In this document: in pieces, positions 59,637-62,896 of the stretch
Position numbering within the stretch: position 1 is the first letter of the stretch
Layout: the number at the start of each line of letters is the position of its first letter
Assembly (NCBI GenBank): GCA_903943955.1
Contig: CAJAPZ010000175.1
Location: 1 to 62,896 of the forward strand
Source of the DNA: an uncultured Actinomycetes bacterium
GTDB lineage: Bacteria > Actinomycetota > Thermoleophilia > Miltoncostaeales > Miltoncostaeaceae
Length of the DNA stretch: 62,896 nucleotides
Direction: 5' to 3'
Made by a program: the position numbers and the translations under genes
Notes under the pieces: generated by a model
Seen by the model: only the letters and a program-made list of their open reading frames with translations
Databases searched by the model: none
What the model was told of the DNA's origin: nothing

Positions 59637-62135
59637 CTAGCCCAGGGCGTCGAGCCGCGCCAAGATCTCCTCGACCTCGGCGGTGAAGCGACGGGCCTTC
59701 TCGCGCTCGGCCTCCACCAGGTGGTCGGGCGCACGACTGGTGAAGCGCTCGTTGGCGAGTTGCTTCTCCGCGCGACTCAACTCACCGCGGGCACCGGCGA
59801 GGGCACCCTCTAGGCGGGCGCGCTCAACGGCCGGGTCGACCTTGGGTGCGGGAACCATGAGGCGCCCAAACGACACCGGCACCACGAGGGCGTCGCTGCC
59901 CACCTCGCCAAGCTCCACGCCGGCAATCGCAGCAAAGGCATCAGCCGGGAGCGCGCTCTGACCATCAACCGCGATGGTCACGGTGAGCGTCTCGCGAGGG
60001 CTGATGCCGTGCTCCGCACGGAATGCGCGCATGGCCTGCACGGCCTCGCGCAGGGCGCCCATGGCGGCCTCGGCGTCGGCGTCGCGTGGACCGATGGCAT
60101 GCGCGGGCTCATGAGTGAGCATCAAACCAGCCGCCCCGGGGAGTCTGCTCCAGCACTCCTCAGTGGTGAACGGGATAACCGGGTGTGCGAGCGAGAGCAC
60201 CTGCTCAAGTGCGGCACCGGCAAACGCCGGGTCTGCCAGATCGGCCTTCAGCAACTCGAGGTACCAGTCGCAGAGGTCATCGAAGATGAGGTGGTACAGC
60301 CCGTCGGCGAACTGACTGAACTCAAAGCCCTCCACCAGATGGTCGGACTGCTCGATGGCGCCGGCGATGACCGACGCGATCCAGCGGTCGCCGAGTGTGG
60401 TGGGCTCGGGGGCAACGCCCGCGCGCCCACCGCGGTCCACCACCAGGCGCGTGGCGTTCCACAATTTGGTGACCAACTGGCGCCCCTGCTTGATGCGATC
60501 CTCGCTGAAGCGCACATCCTGCGTGGAGGTGATCATGAGCAGGCCAAACCGCAGTGCGTCGGCGCCCTCGCGGTCGACCACCTCGAGCGGGTCGATGCCG
60601 GTGCCGAGGCTCTTGCTCATGCGTCGTCCATCGGGCGCCTGCACCACCGAGTGGATGTACACGTCGGTGAACGGCACCTCACCCATGTACTCAAGCCCCA
60701 TCATCACCATGCGGGCCACCCACAGGAAGATGATCTCGCGCGCGGTGGACAGGACGCTGGTGGGATAGAAACGCTCAAGTTCGGGGGTGCGATCCGGCCA
60801 GCCGAGGGTGGCAAAGGGCCAGAGCGCCGACGAGAACCATGTGTCGAGCACGTCGGGGTCGCGCTGCCACCCCTCGCCCTCGGGCGCCTCCATGCCCACG
60901 AACACCTCGTCACCGCGGTAGTACACCGGCAACTGGTGCCCCCACCACAGCTGACGCGACAGGCACCACGGACGGATCTCAGCCAGCCAGTCCTGGTACA
61001 CCCGTCCAAAGGTGGGCGGGGTAAATCGCACGCGCCCATCGGCCACCGCATCAATCGCAGGGGCGGCCAGCTTCTCCATGTCGCAGAACCACTGCAGCGA
61101 TAGGAGAGGCTCCACCCGTGCACCGGAGCGGTGTGAGAATGGCACCGTGTGCAGGTACTCCTCGGTACCGCGGATCAATCCGGCGGTGCTGAGATCGGCC
61201 ACCACGGCGGCCTGCGCCTCGGCGACGGTGAGCCCCCGGTAGGCCTCGGGCGCATTGGCGGTAATGCGGCCATCCTCGCCAATCACCTGAATGGCCTCCA
61301 GCCCGTGACGGCGCATGATCTCAAAGTCGTTGGGGTCATGCGCAGGAGTCACCTTCAGCGCACCGGTGCCAAACGCCGGGTCCACATGACTATCCCCGAT
61401 GATCGGCACCTCACGGCCCGACAGGGGCAGCGTGATGGTCTTGCCCACCATGTCGCGGTAACGCTCGTCGTCGGGGTGCACCGCAACCGCGGTATCACCC
61501 AGCATCGTCTCGGCACGCACGGTGGCCACCACGACCTCACCCGAGCCATCGCTCAGCGGGTAGGCGATGCGCACGAGGGTGTCGGTCACCTCCCGGTTCT
61601 CCACCTCAAGGTCGGAGATCGCCGACCCGAGACCCGGATCCCAGTTGACCAGATACGTATCGCGGTAGACGTAGCCCTTCTCATACAGGTCGACGAATAC
61701 CCGCAGCACGGCCTTTGCATAGCCGTCATCCATGGTGAAGCGCTCGCGTGTGTAGTCCATGGTGCAACCGAGACGGGTGAACTGCTCGATAATGCGACCG
61801 CCGTACTCGGACTTCCACTCCCACACGCGCTCAAGAAATTGCTCGCGGGTCAGGTCGGCGCGACGCACCCCATGCGTGGCCAACTCCTTCTCAACCACTG
61901 CCTGGGTTGCGATGCCGGCGTGGTCGGTGCCGCATATCCACTCAGTCTCAAATCCGGCCATGCGATGACGGCGGATGAGCACGTCCTGGATGGTGCCGTT
62001 GAGTGCGTGCCCCATGTGCAGGGCACCGGTGACGTTGGGAGGCGGCACTGCAATGACGTACGGCGCGCGCGGGCTTGATGGGTCGCCGCGCGTGACGCCG
62101 GAATCGCGCCATGCATCAACCCAATGGGGCTCCAT
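59637..62135 (-). CDS. valS: Valyl-tRNA synthetase
   Basis: Class I synthetase of 832 residues. PPPNVTGALHMGHALN contains HIGH (HMGH) and RRMSKSLGTGIDP the KMSKS. The editing domain is present (VRAETMLGDTAVAVHPDD, ALKVTPAHDPNDFEI), as are the WWGHQLPVYY segment and a C-terminal coiled-coil arm (ERARLEGALAGARGELSRAEKQL region). ATG at 62135 is the only ordinary start, but GGAG directly abuts it and the N-terminus looks short, so the true start may be some codons upstream. Confidence 0.95.
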   Translation of the reverse strand: MEPHWVDAWRDSGVTRGDPSSPRAPYVIAVPPPNVTGALHMGHALNGTIQDVLIRRHRMAGFETEWICGTDHAGIATQAVVEKELATHGVRRADLTREQFLERVWEWKSEYGGRIIEQFTRLGCTMDYTRERFTMDDGYAKAVLRVFVDLYEKGYVYRDTYLVNWDPGLGSAISDLEVENREVTDTLVRIAYPLSDGSGEVVVATVRAETMLGDTAVAVHPDDERYRDMVGKTITLPLSGREVPIIGDSHVDPAFGTGALKVTPAHDPNDFEIMRRHGLEAIQVIGEDGRITANAPEAYRGLTVAEAQAAVVADLSTAGLIRGTEEYLHTVPFSHRSGARVEPLLSLQWFCDMEKLAAPAIDAVADGRVRFTPPTFGRVYQDWLAEIRPWCLSRQLWWGHQLPVYYRGDEVFVGMEAPEGEGWQRDPDVLDTWFSSALWPFATLGWPDRTPELERFYPTSVLSTAREIIFLWVARMVMMGLEYMGEVPFTDVYIHSVVQAPDGRRMSKSLGTGIDPLEVVDREGADALRFGLLMITSTQDVRFSEDRIKQGRQLVTKLWNATRLVVDRGGRAGVAPEPTTLGDRWIASVIAGAIEQSDHLVEGFEFSQFADGLYHLIFDDLCDWYLELLKADLADPAFAGAALEQVLSLAHPVIPFTTEECWSRLPGAAGLMLTHEPAHAIGPRDADAEAAMGALREAVQAMRAFRAEHGISPRETLTVTIAVDGQSALPADAFAAIAGVELGEVGSDALVVPVSFGRLMVPAPKVDPAVERARLEGALAGARGELSRAEKQLANERFTSRAPDHLVEAEREKARRFTAEVEEILARLDALG

Positions 62136-62185
62136 CTCCAGGGGTTCGAGCCGGGCTGGCCACGCCCCGCCCTCACCCGCGGTGG

Positions 62186-62896
62186 CTATGCCGACTCCTC
62201 GGCCTCAACGAGCGGCAACCGACCCGTCGCCTCGGTGACAAGGGTGGGCGGCAACCCCTTCTCGATGGTCTCGCGAGTGACGACGCACTTGCGCACGTCG
62301 TCGCGGGACGGCAGCTCAAACATCACATCGCGGAGGGCATCCTCGATGATGGAGCGCAGGCCGCGCGCACCCGTCTTGCGCTCAAGCGCCCGATCGGCGA
62401 TGGCGTAGAGGGAGTCCTCGCTGAACACCAACTCGGCGTCGTCAAACGCGAAGAAGCGGCGGTACTGGCGCGTGAGCGCGTTCTTCGGCTCGGTGAGGAT
62501 GGTCACCAGGTCCTCGCGGGTGAGCTGGTTCACCGACGAGACGATGGGCAGGCGGCCGATGAACTCGGGGATGAGCCCGTAGTGCGTGAGGTCCTCCGGG
62601 AGGGTCTCACCAAAGAGATCGTGTTCCTTGGCCGTCCTACGGTTGCTGATATCAGCCGCGAACCCGACACCCTTGTTGCCGATGCGGCGCTCGATCACCT
62701 TGTCGAGGCCGGCGAACGCCCCACCACAGATGAACAGGATGTTCGTCGTGTCGATGGTGAGGAACTCCTGATGCGGATGCTTACGACCACCCTGCGGCGG
62801 CACTGAGGCAACGGTGCCCTCAAGAATCTTGAGCAGGGCCTGCTGCACACCCTCGCCCGACACGTCGCGCGTGATGGACGGGTTCTCCGACTTACG
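62186..62896 (-). CDS. clpX: ATP-dependent Clp protease ATP-binding subunit ClpX, 5' end outside window
   Basis: AAA+ unfoldase feeding ClpP. Only the C-terminal 236 residues are seen; the frame is open to the window edge ([16 protein letters not shown]). Characteristic parts are [26 protein letters not shown] (in pieces), [31 protein letters not shown] and [13 protein letters not shown] (sensor 2). The Walker A and N-terminal zinc domain lie beyond the edge. It precedes valS, with about 50 nt between, as in other actinobacteria. Confidence 0.97.
   Translation of the reverse strand, partial: RKSENPSITRDVSGEGVQQALLKILEGTVASVPPQGGRKHPHQEFLTIDTTNILFICGGAFAGLDKVIERRIGNKGVGFAADISNRRTAKEHDLFGETLPEDLTHYGLIPEFIGRLPIVSSVNQLTREDLVTILTEPKNALTRQYRRFFAFDDAELVFSEDSLYAIADRALERKTGARGLRSIIEDALRDVMFELPSRDDVRKCVVTRETIEKGLPPTLVTEATGRLPLVEAEESA

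Noticed and set aside
1-62896. CRISPR array, insertion sequences, rRNA or other RNA genes
   Set aside because: No regularly spaced repeats, transposase-like proteins, terminal inverted repeats or rRNA segments were found; only one tRNA is present.

Overview
The window is a chromosomal segment from a high-GC bacterium, almost certainly an Actinomycetota and perhaps a deep, rod-shaped lineage such as Thermoleophilia. The phylum rests on gene order: clpX-valS-folC-ndk-maf-mreBCD-mrdA-rodA-rng-rplU-rpmA-obg-proB-proA-nadD-rsfS-tRNA-Ala, then leuS-comEA-comEC-holA-rpsT-lepA-hemW-hrcA-dnaJ-rsmE-phoH-ybeY-era. This is the backbone I know from Streptomyces-type chromosomes. The class-level guess is inference. 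Most genes are on the minus strand, so the backbone reads from right to left.

Layout from left to right. 1-2430: 3' part of an error-prone polymerase gene (dnaE2). 2427-6199: thiolase, IscA-type Fe-S protein, a secreted toroid/Ig protein and a DUF72 protein. 6196-13791: a tightly overlapped operon reading deoC-like, hisIE, trpE, trpG, trpD, trpC, a secreted beta-helix protein, tlpA, ccmH, yecE. 13868-26184: murJ-lepA-hemW-hrcA-hypothetical-dnaJ-prmA-rsmE-HIT-phoH-ybeY-dgkA/PAP2-era, covering translation, heat shock, ribosome modification and lipid carrier functions. 26256-33149: divergent rpsT, then holA, comEC, comEA and leuS. 33188-41741: an accessory block with GNAT, cold-shock protein, unknown membrane protein, MFS exporter, a CorA C-terminal mini-protein, an esterase, a lipoprotein, a frameshifted secreted protein, a lipid-anchored Lon-type protease and a pentapeptide-repeat remnant. 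41777-62896: tRNA-Ala(GGC) and the rsfS-to-clpX backbone, including the whole rod-shape cluster.

How the genes work together. The mreBCD/mrdA/rodA set builds the lateral wall, and murJ and the undecaprenol-type kinase/PAP2 fusion serve the lipid carrier of wall synthesis. rplU/rpmA/obg/rsfS/era/ybeY/rsmE/prmA/lepA make and service ribosomes. trpE/G/D/C with hisIE supply parts of aromatic and histidine synthesis, but trpF, trpB and trpA are absent here. comEA/comEC form a DNA uptake channel.

Most notable are start sites. At least four genes (beta-helix, rng, mreD, maf), probably also ybeY, appear to start with CTG at a CTGA overlap with the preceding TGA stop, several with a Shine-Dalgarno core exactly 8 nt upstream. 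mreB appears to start with ATC 6 nt after GGAGG, and rsfS has no ordinary start for its conserved N-terminus. Also notable are a DeoC homologue lacking both catalytic lysines, a 61-residue protein made only of the CorA GMN pore segment, and a lipobox-bearing Lon (S16) protease.
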